This document shows positions 25,324-37,387 of a stretch of DNA of 64,000 bases, one piece after another; positions within the stretch are counted from its first letter, which is position 1; each line of letters opens with the position of its first letter. The stretch is from assembly GCA_947034895.1 (NCBI GenBank), contig OX344761.1:26796863-26860862 (forward strand), read 5' to 3'. The notes beneath the pieces are model-generated. The model was given only the letters and a program-made list of their open reading frames with translations, made no database searches and was not told the origin of the DNA. The stretch comes from Rhytidiadelphus loreus. Its lineage: Eukaryota; Streptophyta; Bryopsida; Hypnales; Hylocomiaceae. The translations under genes and the position numbers were made by a program.

Positions 25324-28300
25324 ATGGGGTTTAAGAAGGTCAAAGTCTACACGGTCACTCATGAAAGAGCATCTCCCAAGTGCATTGGAACAATGAAGGG
25401 TGAGGAGGGGGAATCTCTAGCGGACTTGAGAGTTCGTCTAGAAGAAAAGAAGGTTTTACGATTTGAGTTCCAGTATTGGGACCCAAAAGAGTGCTGCAGG
25501 GTGGCGGTCAGCTTTGAATCACTGAATGACATCGGAGACTGCGTTTTCATGATTCCTGCCCTTGAAGATGAGCTGCAAGATTTGACCTCCAAGCGAGCAC
25601 GCATTGCAGGCAATCACGACTTCATTGGCAGTCGACAGACTAACGACGATGTTGTTCCAGAATTCCCCCCCATCGAAACTGCTGCAGAGTACGATGAAAT
25701 CCCTATTGATCCGCCCGCTTATTCTAGGGTGAGCGGTTCAAACGAAGACAACTTGTTGCAATCACAAAATGTGTCAACAGAGGTGATGTACATATACAAA
25801 GAGGGAGAGGAGAAATTGCGGAAATCGCTAAGGGATGTTTCGTTAGAGGATCACAAGTGGGGGCTCAAATCATATGATCGCCTGGACAAGTCTATTGTCA
25901 TTCTGCGCTGCCTAGAATGCAAGAAAGACTTCGGTGGGACTGAAGGGCTGCATACAAAAGATCGAGTGTCAAATCTTTTCTCCAATTTCAAAAAAAGTCA
26001 CATCATGAGTAATCAACACATTCGGAATTGGTGTTTGCGGAAAGGTTTGGATTGGTGCAACCATCCTCAGTCACTGGCAAAAGGAAAAAAGACTGTGATA
26101 CTCACCTCTGCAGACCACAGGCAGTTGGTGTTGGAAGGAGTTGACATTCTCAATGCTGTGAACGAAAGTTTGGACCCTACTCGTCAAACTTTCCAAGTGC
26201 TTGGAGGAGATCCTCAAACTACTGAATTGAAGAGCTTCTGGTGGAAAGCAAAGTGTTCAACTTGCAACGACATCTATACCTTGTGCCCTCCCAAAAAAAA
26301 TTTAGAAGCCAACTTGAGGAACCACGCTGGAGGGACCCGCCATGCAGGGAAGGTGCTGGAGGCTGCTAGTTTGGGAAGGGGTGCGCTGAATTCCGGCAAG
26401 CGTGGAAGGCCGACAAAGTTTGTAAGCGAAAGTGCCCAGTCCGGACAAAAGCAATTGCACGCTTTTTTCTCCCATACAATTGATAGCCCAGAGGTAAACC
26501 TTTCTGACTCCATCGATCGCTCTGATTGCAAGGCTTTAATGTGTTGGGGTTTTAGGGGCCCATTTGTTGTGTATGGCGGTAATTCCTTTGAAGTTGAGGG
26601 TCTGCTTTTTGATATTAAACCCGGTCAAACTTGGTATGCGGAACCTTGGGTGCAGGACATCATTGTTTTGGATGGTCAATGTTTGAAAGTTAATGGAACC
26701 TTTAGGCATCGCAATTGCCACCGTGTGTCAATGAATTCTGAACCTTGGACTCATCTAACTTGTAATATGTGTGCTAGTATCCCTTTTGAAACTGACTTTA
26801 GATTAAGGGTCATGAGGGAAGAGAAGTCGATTGTAAAACGAGGAACCAGAACCATTGAGTCCGGAATGTGTATTGGGTACTTGTCCTTGCCCGAACTCAC
26901 TTCACACAGCAGAACAATGTCTAAAAATCTAAAGGCAGATAGGTTATACCACTGGGCAGCAAAAGTTAGGATTGCCCAGTTGAAAGTTAAACGCCCAACA
27001 CTGAAGGAGTCTGCTGCTACTGCCTCTACTGAACACAATTTGTATAAATTCTGTGGTAACATCTTGAGTGCACATAGGTCAGGGGCATTTGGAGGTAGGC
27101 CAACATTGTGGGATTTCATGCGTGATGTAGCTGCTAATCTGAATCGCAGGAAGGAGGCCTTTAGGTTCTCCGAAAACACCAAGGGTCTTGCCCAAGTAAT
27201 GAAGGTCTACGGTGGTAGACGGATGTGTGATTTATTTGCCCTCAATTATGCTGGGCCTAGTTACAGTACCATCAAGAGGGACAATAAGAAAGGCATACAA
27301 CATGTCCCGGGCGAACATGGAGAGATCTTTGCTGCAGTCGCTGAAATTTACAAGGATGCTAAGGCTACTCACGGGATAAGTGGTCCTGTTCCAGTCATAC
27401 TAGTGGAGGATGAGACCAAGGTTAGATCAAGGGTATCTTATGAGCAACGGTTTGATACTCTGGCTGGTTTTTGTGGTCCGAAAGACACCCACATGTGCAT
27501 TTCAAATTACAAACCTATGGTGGGCACCGGTGAAGGGGGGTATAGTAAAATTTTAGAGTGCTTCCGTTCTGACAAAGTGGGCGGTTTTGCAAGGGTGGTA
27601 ATGGTGAATCCACTCCATGACAAGTTGCCAAGGTTAGTATTGTGTGTTAGTTGCACTTGTAATTGTTTTGATGCGCAATGGGTTCACAATCAGTGGAGCA
27701 AGATCGAGAAACTGTGGGACAAACATTGCAAAGGCGTTGTTGGACCCATTATAGGACACGCCAGTGATGGAGATTCACGGAGGCGGCAGCTCATGCTTGC
27801 AGAGTACAAGTCAATAGATGGTACGCGGTTAAAGGTAAACTGGCTAGGCTGGGTATTCTCTGGGAAGTTGGATTCCGATGGCAATGGGTTGGGCTTGCAT
27901 GACCAAGATTTCATACATAATGGAAAGAAATTAATAAATCCAATTGATTCCCCTGTTAAGACTCCGCAGCTAGGATCTGATGTTGTTACCTTGACTCATT
28001 TGGGGTTGGTTTACAATAAGTTTTCATGTGACAAGCATGGTCTAAAATTGGAGGATACAACCCGGAAGGATCGGTAGAATTGGGCTTCAGCTCAAAGGAT
28101 CTGCCAAAAGAGAACTAGGGACTGCTTATTACTATTGCGGACATCAAAGGAGGTGCACCAAGAGCGCACACTTGGGACAGAGTGCTACTTGGAGGTTTGC
28201 GCAAATTACATAGACATATTTCTGTCCCCTCGTCTAGATTTGAGGTCTAAGATTGTTTTAGCGTCCAAGGTGTTTTTTTTCTTTTGCATTTGGAAGCTGT

Positions 28301-29784
28301 AGTTTCAGTTTGGGAATCATGCAGTTGGGGGCAACTCCAAAAAATTAACTCCTGCCCTCAATTTTGTATCACAACAATGTTTTATAGATGTCCAAATGTC
28401 TTGTCACTTTGTGGTTTTGCTTATTTCTCATTTTAGGGACCAATATCCTGAGTTGGCAGTACCGCTGCACTTGACCGGTAGTGACTCTTGTGAGATTTTT
28501 TTTTCTAAGATAGGGGGAATGGAAGGTCACGAGCACGCTTATGACTTTCATCAGCTTGTCAACACCACTAACACGTTGAATTGTCTAACAGCAACTGAAT
28601 ATTCAGAGAATGGGTTGAAATTTGGTAGGGTTCACAATAAGATGAAGAATGTATGGGCCGACTTGCACCCACTCTTGGAAGATGAACTACCCTGCAATTT
28701 AGCTGATTATAGTTTGATTACCACGGATGATGACATCACTTGTGCTCTACAGGAAGGTTTAAAGCAAGCCCAAGGCATGCTACGGATTCTTAACATGGCT
28801 CCTCCTGTGCAATGAACTGATAAGCTGTGGTTTCTAACATCGTGGATGGTGGAGAAAGCAGACCCGCAGAATTTTGCATACGTTCCTGCAACAAAACCTG
28901 TGAGGGAAGAAGACGGGGATGCCGAGGTTCTACGTGCCGACCTTGAAGTAGTTGCAGTAGATCAGACAAGTGTGGGCAGTAATTCCAGCCCTACTGATGA
29001 AGGAGAAGAAGACATTGTAGAAGATGGGGCCTCAAATCTCGTTGTTGTAGAAGCGGAGACATGTGATGCCGTGTCTGAAATGCTCAATGGTGAAGAGCCT
29101 CAAGTGAAGAGTTTTATTCCAGTAGAGAAGGTAATCCCTTTCGTTGAGTATGGAGGTCATCAAATTTACAAGTCCACACTTGTCTCACAATTGAACGTTA
29201 ACCCTTTTTTGTCCAAGGATAGATTAACGAGAGTCAAAAATTCAATTTATTTCAATAATTCCGATGACTACATTGCTGCATCTTCGTCTACGGAAACAAT
29301 GTTGTTGGGGCTTGGGATGGACTGTGGAGTCTACTTTATGCAGCGGAGTACAACTACCATTTCATCGTTAGTGAAAACAACACTTAAGCGAACCAGGGGA
29401 AGACCCTCAAAGAAATTGCAACCCACATGTGTGCTGAACGGAGTTGATCGAGGAACGTGGTGTATAGGGCGAGTGCAAAAAATGAGAAGAAAGGTAGGAA
29501 CCAGGTGGGGAAATTGCCGCCAACCTATTGACCTCCAAAATCGAGACGTCAGCAAAGGTAAGAGGCCAGGTACTGGTGGATCTTCATTCATGGTCTACCT
29601 TAGTTATTTTAGAAGAGTCCCCGGACAATTTAAATTTAAGTATGACCACTCAGATTCCATATGGGTTGATATTGATAGCATAATTTGCACGGTTACTATG
29701 TCGTTTGATGCGGAGAGGGATGTCTTCACCCTTGATCCTGTGGATGGGAACTCGTTAAATGAATTTGTAGAAAAATCGAACTAG
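25324..29784 (+). pseudogene. Large zinc-finger/AT-hook transposase, one frame with three nonsense codons
   Basis: A single reading frame runs 1,487 codons and is interrupted only by TAG at 28075 (codon 918), TAG at 28300 (codon 993) and TGA at 28813 (codon 1164). Coding character continues in the same frame across all three. Features: two C-X2-C...H-X5-H fingers (Cys196, Cys199, His226, His232; Cys311, Cys314, His334, His340); AT-hooks RGRP at 360-363 and 1358-1361; an EDET motif with Asp696; GHASDGDSRRRQLM with Asp815 and Asp817; and GSDSCEIFFSKIGG with Glu1057. The last resembles the glutamate region of hAT/P-type RNase-H-like transposases. Candidate DDE residues are therefore Asp696, Asp815 or Asp817, and Glu1057 (inference). 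It would bind the TIRs and catalyse excision and insertion in the nucleus. The stops make it probably inactive unless sequencing errors are responsible. Confidence 0.8.
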
Positions 29785-30796
29785 AGTACAGACCTTTTTC
29801 ACAAAGGTAATGCATGTTTCTCATGTTCAGCGCTTGTTTGGAGGCAGACTACAGCCTGAGATTTCTATTTGAATTGCAATTGCAATTGCACTCCTTCAAA
29901 CGATGCCCTAACACACTTGGTTTTGATTACAGCCACAAAATTTAAAAATGCAGGTGGGACCCGAAACATGTGAGGGAACCTGGAACTTACATTTTTAAGC
30001 AATCATTGTAGAAGCTGTTATGATTTAGGTGTTCTGGAAAATGTTGAAGTGCTTTGTTTCCTAACCTTTTTCTTTGAAATGTAGACCGGCCCCCTATAGC
30101 CGTGTAGGGGTACTGAAGCCACTGCATTAATTTCAAAATCACTGGTATGGTGTGTCACTAAATCCATAAGATTACCTTGCTCTCATTGCAGATATTTTAC
30201 ACAGATGAACGACTAATTTGTGAAGTGATTGACATGCACTGACTTGTTGAAGATGTTTAGTGAATCGACATGCAGATCTTCATGATTTCTGAAAACCAGA
30301 ATTCACTTCACACATTATTTCCAATTTTCTCATGCTTCATTTTGCTATTATTTTTGATGTTGAATATTTGTGAAACTGAAGTTAACCTGTAGGTTCTCCC
30401 ACGCTGCCTCACACACTTGAAAGGCTTGCTAGAATTCCTAATCCCACACCCAGTTTCCTCTTCTGTCTGCTAGTCTCTTGGTTCTCCTTCTTTCTTCTCT
30501 GTTTGTTGTCTGTCTTGCCGTGTTGCAGATGCTGCTGCTGCTTGCTGTGAGTGTACTAGCTTCCCGTTGTGCTTAGTGGGGGCCTGCTCCGACGGGTCTT
30601 GTTTTCTACTGTTGGCATGATCGTGCCAGTAGTTTTGATTCCGTTGTAGTGGCCGGCTGTTTGTGTGTACATGTTTATCGCCTCTTTTTTTTTTCGTGGA
30701 AGTCCCGATCTTTGCAGCAGTTCGATCCGTCCTGTAGGTGGTGCCATTGTGTTTCGATTTTTTTGGCGCTTCTAGTTCGTCAGTGCTTGCTGAAGC
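29785..30796 (+). other. Spacer between the two ORFs of the element
   Basis: No ORF of note. A pyrimidine tract with TGCAG (near 30525) followed by an ATG could be a splice acceptor of the second gene's leader. A minus-strand ORF of 63 codons is a shadow. Confidence 0.35.
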
Positions 30797-31363
30797 ATGG
30801 ATAGCTTCGAGGATTACTTCGCTAGACTAACCCTAGCGCCAGATGATTTCAGTGATTCCTATGAGTGCAGTCTAGAGTATCCTCTGCAGGATGTGGTCTT
30901 GCCGTTTGTTGTGCCGCAGGTTCACTTCAAAGATCCTTGGGAATGGGATAAGTCTGAAGAAGCCCATCCGGTGACGATTGCAACCATAGACAGCATCAGA
31001 GGGACTGCAAGCTCGTGGAAGCACTACTTGGAAGGCACTGCGGAATGGGGGGCAATTTCCTTGGCGCGCCACGACTTTGACATGCTTATCCCTCCCTTGT
31101 GGGTGTCGGAGGAGGAGTTTGTGCTCTCCTGCTTCGAGGAATATCGCAGCTGGTTCACGCAAAATTGGGTGTTGGAGCGGCCCCTCCTAGCTGATCGGTG
31201 GCGCACTGCAGAGTTCCAGGACCTCACCGTGGCAGACTTGGCGGGATTGTTGATGGCCTTGCAGGAGGAGAAGGTGGATTCGGTGGAGACACCCGCGTGT
31301 GGCAGCCTTCAACCTTCACCAACTCTCTGGATCACCCCAGGAGCTCATGGCGGTGCGTTGTGA
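30797..31363 (+). CDS. Intact 188-residue second protein of the transposon, unknown function
   Basis: An uninterrupted ORF in a G/C-richer stretch, ATG in good context (AGCATGGA). The product is acidic and rich in tryptophan, with DPWEWDKSEE near residue 50 and a conserved-looking helix-rich section EEEFVLSCFEEYRSWF. No transmembrane segment, signal or known domain is seen. It could be a transposon accessory protein or a captured host gene. A possible donor GTGCGT just before the stop and an acceptor TTTTTGCAG near 31459 would, if used, change only the last residues. It stays open while the neighbouring transposase has decayed, which is unexpected for pure junk. Confidence 0.6.
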   Translation: MDSFEDYFARLTLAPDDFSDSYECSLEYPLQDVVLPFVVPQVHFKDPWEWDKSEEAHPVTIATIDSIRGTASSWKHYLEGTAEWGAISLARHDFDMLIPPLWVSEEEFVLSCFEEYRSWFTQNWVLERPLLADRWRTAEFQDLTVADLAGLLMALQEEKVDSVETPACGSLQPSPTLWITPGAHGGAL

Positions 31364-32172
31364 GGTTTTAGCTTTTTTGTTTAGGGTGTTGGTGTGCATT
31401 ACCTGAACAGGAAGATGATGTTTCATTGATGTCTTCCATGATTTATTTATTTTTGCAGGTCTCTAGGACACATGCTGAAATTATAACATTCCAAGATGTT
31501 GCAAATTGTTTTTTTGCTTTTGGAGGGTTTGTGAACCCTAAACACAGGCATTGACGATGTAAATGTTGGCTCACGGCTTGGGCTCAGACTTTTTTTAAAT
31601 GTGTATTTGAACACAATGTTCATTTGGTGTTTGGCTTACTTGTGCTTGAATGCTGTCTGTGAACTGTGGATCTTGTGTTTTGCTTGAAGTTGTGCTTGAA
31701 TGCTGTCCCTGAACTGTGGCTTTGTAGTTTGGAGGAATTCGTCGTCTTCTTCCAGTTGCTATTTGTATCACTTGTTATGCGCTGCCTTGTACATTGCCCA
31801 TATTTGTTACTGGATTGTGTTTTACAGGGAACATACTGTGGTATTCTTATTTGTGTGTTTTGCCTTGAAGTAAATGGAAGTGCAATTCATGGTTTTGTTT
31901 TGAATGGCACTACTATTGTGAGTGTCCAATGGTGATTTGCATGGTTTGAAATGGTTGTTGTTCACGTACTAGAGTTTTAAATGCAATAGTATTTTGTTCA
32001 GTATTATGTATTTCTACAAGGTTAAAAAAAAATAGGGTGCAAGAAATTAGTGTCTCCAACCATTTAAAAAAAAAATAGGGTGCTAAAAAATATCTACCAG
32101 TAGCTTTTTTCTAAAAATAGTAAAGAAAATAATACTAGAAAGCACATAAATACCCCACCCTAAAATACCCCG
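31364..32172 (+). other. 3' part of the large transposon
   Basis: A pyrimidine-rich acceptor-like TTTTTGCAG near 31450-31459, then T-rich sequence with two near-copies of TGTGCTTGAATGCTGTC (about 31640 and 31690). Subterminal AAATAGGGTG repeats sit close to the right TIR. The 89-codon ORF at 31666-31935 has no supported function. Confidence 0.45.
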
Positions 32173-32215
32173 TTATCGCACGTGGTTACCAAATATATAG
32201 AGGTGTGAACCCCCC
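32173..32215. repeat. Right TIR of the 8.45-kb element
   Basis: Inverted copy of the left end, including the CACGTG palindrome and a terminal run of six C residues. Confidence 0.85.
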
Positions 32216-35200
32216 AAGATTCTCCATAGTATTTGCGATTGGTGTTTCCATTTCATTTGGTGCTATTAGAGATAAAGTTGGTTGTAAGATTCTTGTGATA
32301 GGATAGTACTTGTACCATCCTTTTTATCTAGTCTGTTGATATTTGTAGTCTAAGTTTTGCCCTTCCACAAAACTCAAGAAACAATAGTATAGGGGTTCTT
32401 TGTTTTAGAGAAAGGTTTAATCAGTTTAGCGTTTTGTGACTAAAATCACTTTCAAATAGATTTTTTTTTTAAAGTTTAGAATAATATTATAACACTTTTA
32501 TTCTCAAGTGTGTGAAATTTGTTTGGACAGTCCGTACCAATGTATGTGACACAATGCATGAAGTCTCAGTCCTATATAGTGTTCTAAAAGGAGGTCAAAT
32601 CATTCTTTGTCGAATAAATTAGGTTTGGTCAAATGAATCTTATATGATGCATGCTCTAGGACTTAATCATAACAAGATAATACTTGTAAAAAAGTACACA
32701 TAATTCATTAATTATACCTTTTTATGTTTAGGTCAAATTGTCCAATCAATCTATAGCTATCTCGATCATGCAAAAAAATTATATGTCTAGCATTTCCTTA
32801 TTCTATGTCAAATGGTTTTCAATTATGCAAAGTATGCTGAGTTTTGAATTTTACCAATGGTCAAATTTTTTTTTTTTTAATTTTCTTCTGCTTTTGCTTT
32901 TGTCAAATGATTCCAAGTCAAATTATCCAAATGACCACAAAGTTAGTACCTACATGCAACAAAACATTGATCCAATTCTTATATTTGCTCAAAAGTTAAA
33001 ACCTAAAACCATGGCAAACATAACATTGGAACGAAGTATAATATGTCCAAACATGTAGAACCTGTGATCAAAAACTTCAATCAAATTACAAACATACAAA
33101 CTCAAAAGCTAATCACTTAAATTAAAAAAACAAAAAACAAAATTGAAGGACCTAAAACCATTGAATCAAAAGATAGTCGAAAACCATATTTTTAAAATTT
33201 TGAAGTTTTCAATGAATAGAGACTCTTACTAACGACTTTTGAAACTATAAAACAAACTCTAAACCCCCAAACCACACAAAGCAATGACCTAAAATCACCA
33301 AAAATAACTCTATTCCCGTGCAATTAGCCCCCATAGTTGTGCAAATGGACCAAAAACCATACAATAGGCCTTATGGCCATGGTGTATAGGCCCTACGGCC
33401 ACTCAAAAGTTAGTCAAAAACCAAAAAAAATTTAAAATCAGCCCTATAGGCATTTTTAGGGCCCAAAATTGCTATCGGACCTAAAAATTGCGTGATTTAG
33501 GCTCTAATGCCCTATGACTGCGCGGCACACCCTATTACCATGCGAAATTCCTAATCGTAGCTCTTCCCGCAACTCACAGGTTGTAGCACCGCGCCTCTCG
33601 ATCTCAATCCTGGTTACCAAATTTTGTTCTATTTGTTTGCAAAATTGATCAACTTGTTCATTAGAACCCAAAAACAATTGAATTTGACCAAAATTTTGTA
33701 ATTTGATGTTTTTGTGAAGAGATTGAACTGGGCACAACCGTACAACACTCCATCTAAAATTTCACACAGTTTTTGAATTGAATCTGCTGTAGGTCTATGG
33801 AGATTTGTGATTGCAAGCACTGGGTTCTCATTTGTTAAATTTGCAAGCCTTTGAGAATTAAAAAACAAAGAAGAAAACAATTTTTGATTTGTTGCTTCTT
33901 CCGACTTGAGCTACGTTGTTTGCACAAGTCACAACGTCTGTTTGCGCATAGTATGGACTAGAAAACTCATTCATCAGATAGTTGAATTGGCTGCAATTTT
34001 GATGGTTCACTCATTAGTCAACAAATGTTGCATTGATCTTTTGTTTTGGTAATTGAAGCAGACACATTGATGGAAAATAACACTATTAGTTTAGTCAACC
34101 TCCTTGGCATTTTGTTTTGTTTGTTCTACAAGGTCAAGGTTGTGATTGATTATGTTTCAATGTGCTTATCAAGGTCTGATAATTCCTCAATACGATGATG
34201 ATGCACCATTTCCTCAGCTGCTTCAACTTCAACCAGCCAAACTCCAAAAATCTCCCTCAATGTTGTTGAAATTGAAGCATAAGGGGTTGCTTCTTGCCTT
34301 CGAATTTCCTGTTGCTTCATCATGTATTGATGTTGCAATCCCACAGCAACTAATCTCCGTTGAATTATCTTCAACTCTTCTTCCCGCTCGAATCCAATCA
34401 GACCTGCAACTCAGCTTCCGACCTCCAGATTCTCCACCGCAACAAACCAAGTCTTTTCTGGCCTTCACGAACACACGCTAAAAACATAGTTTCACAATGC
34501 TTCAGAGTCGCTCAACAACCTGAATACCCGTCAATTCTAACAAAAAATGGCACTCCCTCGTACAACAATCAATACTTCAAATGATACACTGAAAATCCAT
34601 CCTCAAGAATCTCAATACAACTGTGAGTATCCAAACTGTCTTCAAGACCCCATGACCTTCTCTGAACCAGCAAGTTTTGAACTCCACAATAGATTCGCTT
34701 CAACAACCACATAGACACGATGCAAGTATGACAAATAAATAAAACACAAGAGTCTAGAAAACACAAAAATCTAGAAAACACAGACGAAGATACAATAATC
34801 CAAGATAATCAATTCCTAAAACAAGCAAGACAACAATTTACACATCAAACACAACAATACAATAAATTTATATAAAAAATTGGGACTTACACAATGCCAT
34901 TGTTAGTTTATTTTTCTAGTTTATAAAAAACGGGTGCAATTTTAAAGAGGGGTGGCCTAAGTCACACCTCATTCATCCAAGTTTTAATTTTTAATTTTTT
35001 AATTATTTTTCATTCATCCTATTTATGCACCTATTCACACTATAAAATGCAATTTAACTTACTTTTAACTTTTTCCTACAAAGGGGCCCTAATAGCTATT
35101 TTTTTCTAAATTCACTATTTCTTTTCTAAAATTCTTTCTACAATATCATACATGCTCCCTATCATAGAAAAACATGTCTTTGTTTTTTGTCAAACTGCTA

Positions 35201-36194
35201 GATTCTAGTATAGTGAATGCCAATGTTCCATTGAAGTTGTTCCATCTTTGATTAGTCTGATGTCAACTTCAACCCCCTCTACCTCTAGATTTTCCACATC
35301 CTCTATGATTTTGGAAGGAACAAAATCAAAATCCATCTCCATTTTGTCCAATTCCTTTTGTAATCTATAAAAGTTACCTAAAGAGTTAGTATCAAAAGAA
35401 CCTAAACTTCGACCACCATTGGCTAACTTGTCTAAGTCTCAATGCGTAGGGCCACTATATATTGTCGTTGCTTGATAGGAATGCTCATGAATCAATTGTT
35501 GTCTCTTCTTTTCCTTTTGCTTCTTGTGCTACATTGCTTGAAATCTCCCTTCATGCTCCAAAGATTCACTCGATGATTGCATGACCCTTTCAAGTCTGCC
35601 ACGTGGTTCGCCCACATCCGTCGGGGAACGACAATTGAACACTCACTTTGACACTACATGATGATTGCTACATTTCCCACTAGTTGCATCCTGATTTCTC
35701 TCTGCTCATCATGATAAAGATCATGTATATATGCGAAAACAATTTGTGGTTGGAATGTCTAAGTACTATACAAGCATGTGCAGTCCTCTAGCAATGCCAT
35801 CCTCGTTTCATGGATTTATCAAAGTATATGCTCAATGGAAACAAAAAAAACAAGGTTCCATCATAAAATTGAAGACGTGTTGAAATACCTTGTTGTAGTC
35901 TTCACTTGACCACTCCTTGTCTTTTCCTTCCAAACCTCCACGCCTGCAATAAAAAATCCACAGACATGGCTTTCCCAACTCAACATATTCTTCCTCAAAG
36001 AAACCTCCCCTACATCTCATGTGCAGAGCATTCTAGTTGCCTTGATGTTGTATTGTGGATAGTGCCACTTGCCATTGAGCATTTCACACATCTTCAACAT
36101 CTTGACTACATCCTACATAGCCCTTGTGATGTATGTGGATATCTTTCAAGTATTGCGTTACAAAGGTTGGAATTAGATGCTAAAAACTACTTAG
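32216..36194. other. Degenerate, probably transposon-derived region
   Basis: Short minus-strand ORFs at 33504-33880 and 34150-34474 and plus-strand shadows show no domain I recognise. Sequence at about 35160-35350 (CCTATCATAGAAA) resembles the stretch at 23540-23580. Minus-strand reading near 35200-35600 and 35830-36180 keeps coding-like runs between stops, suggesting a decayed mobile-element ORF that the next element interrupts. Nothing firmer can be said. Confidence 0.3.
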
Positions 36195-37387
36195 CACTAC
36201 AAGAAACCCATGTTTTTTTGGATGTGCCAAAAAACATGGTGACATGTTTTTTTTGACATCAAGCATGTCATTGTCGATGTCCAACAAAATCCATTTGAAA
36301 TGACACAGCAAAAACATATGAAAATTTGAGAAAACATGCCATGTTTTTGTTGTGACGTCTAAACAGACATGATAAAAAAAATGCCAAAATGCGCCATGTG
36401 GCAATCATATCACCTCCACGTAAGCACCACGTGGGTAGGCAGTGCCACATGGGATTATTTTCACTCGACCTGGAGATGATGTGGCAATTGACGTCGCATC
36501 TGACGTCACATTGTCTAAGAAGATTAATGTTGTTTTGAACAACATCAACTTAGATGTCAACAAATATTCAAACATTTTGCAACATCAACTTTGACATACA
36601 CCATAAAAAATAGCCCATACATAATATAAAATACACAATATTTGGTATTCATGTCACATGACTTAAAAGCCAATTATTGTGTGTAAATAGATATGAAAAG
36701 ACATCCTATTTATACAAGTGGGGCAGTAGGAGGCATGACAAACTATATGGGATATGTAATTTTTCAAAGTTATACAAAGTTGTCAAACTTAACATCTTAG
36801 TTGACGTCTTAGTTGATATTGCAAAAAACTTCTGGACATCTCAATTGATGTCTTAGTTGATGTCTAAAAAACATTCTTAAATTTTTTAAATGGCATTTAG
36901 GTGTGCTCATGTGGCCTGCCACCTTATCCTTGTTGGATGCCATGTCAATCAAATGCCACATCAGTTGGCACTATTTAAATTTTTAAATTTTTTTAGTGTT
37001 TTTAATTTTTTTTAAATTTTTAAATTTTAAAAACTTGTCTAATGGCTACCCTTTCCCTACATTTTACATTTGGTCAGGGTTTGACCTCAACCCATAGTAA
37101 CTTTCTCTAATTTAAACATAGTTAAACCAAAAGTTCTTGCCAATGTGGCATTTCTGTGTTTCCTTGGACGTTGTACAAAACACAACTATGTTTTTCTTAA
37201 TGTCTTTTAGAACATCACCGTTGCATAGGACATCAACTTGTTCTACCTATGACATTCAAACGTTTTTTGAAACATCCAACTCAATTCTACCTCTTATGGC
37301 TACAATCCCATCTTTGTGCTCGTGTTTTAAAAAACATCTTTGTTTGTTGCTAACGTCCAAAAAACGTGGATTTCTTATAGTATAGTG
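36195..37387. mobile_element. CACTA-like non-autonomous element, 1.19 kb
   Basis: It begins CACTACAAGAAACCCATGTT. The complement of the other end begins CACTATACTATAAGAAATCC and also runs into a CATG/ACGTTTTTTGG stretch. CACTAC(A)AGAAA ends are typical of En/Spm (CACTA) transposons. The interior has many subterminal-type repeats, GTTGATGTC and GACATC words in both orientations. No transposase. The 3-bp flanks are TAG and TTG, so the expected 3-bp target duplication is only partly preserved. Confidence 0.75.

Larger units (their letters stand above)
23768..32215 (+). mobile_element. 8.45-kb TIR DNA transposon with transposase and second ORF
   Basis: The 43-bp ends are inverted and align without gaps, 36 of 43 matching. 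They start GGGGGGTTCACACC, continue with CTAT, and finish AACCACGTGCGATAA (left 23768-23810; right, on the complement, 32215-32173). Inside the ends the motif AAATAGGGTG or a close variant recurs several times (left near 23811, 23908 and 23951; right near 32030, 32070 and, inverted, 32155). The cargo on the plus strand is a 1,487-codon transposase frame with three stops and an intact 188-codon ORF. The immediate flanks (CCCACTC and AAGATTC) show no clear target duplication. Superfamily is not assigned. The transposase has an RNase-H-like DDE look (see its entry). Confidence 0.85.

Noticed and set aside
28075..28302. Reassigned TAG codons (alternative genetic code)
   Set aside because: The third stop is TGA, neighbouring genes end at ordinary stops, and nuclear plant genes use the standard code.
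28078..28434. An intron removing the first two stops of the transposase
   Set aside because: The same frame stays coding-like through the interval and a third stop at 28813 would remain; nonsense mutations explain all three more simply.
29331..29591. 86-codon minus-strand ORF
   Set aside because: Antisense shadow of the transposase frame.
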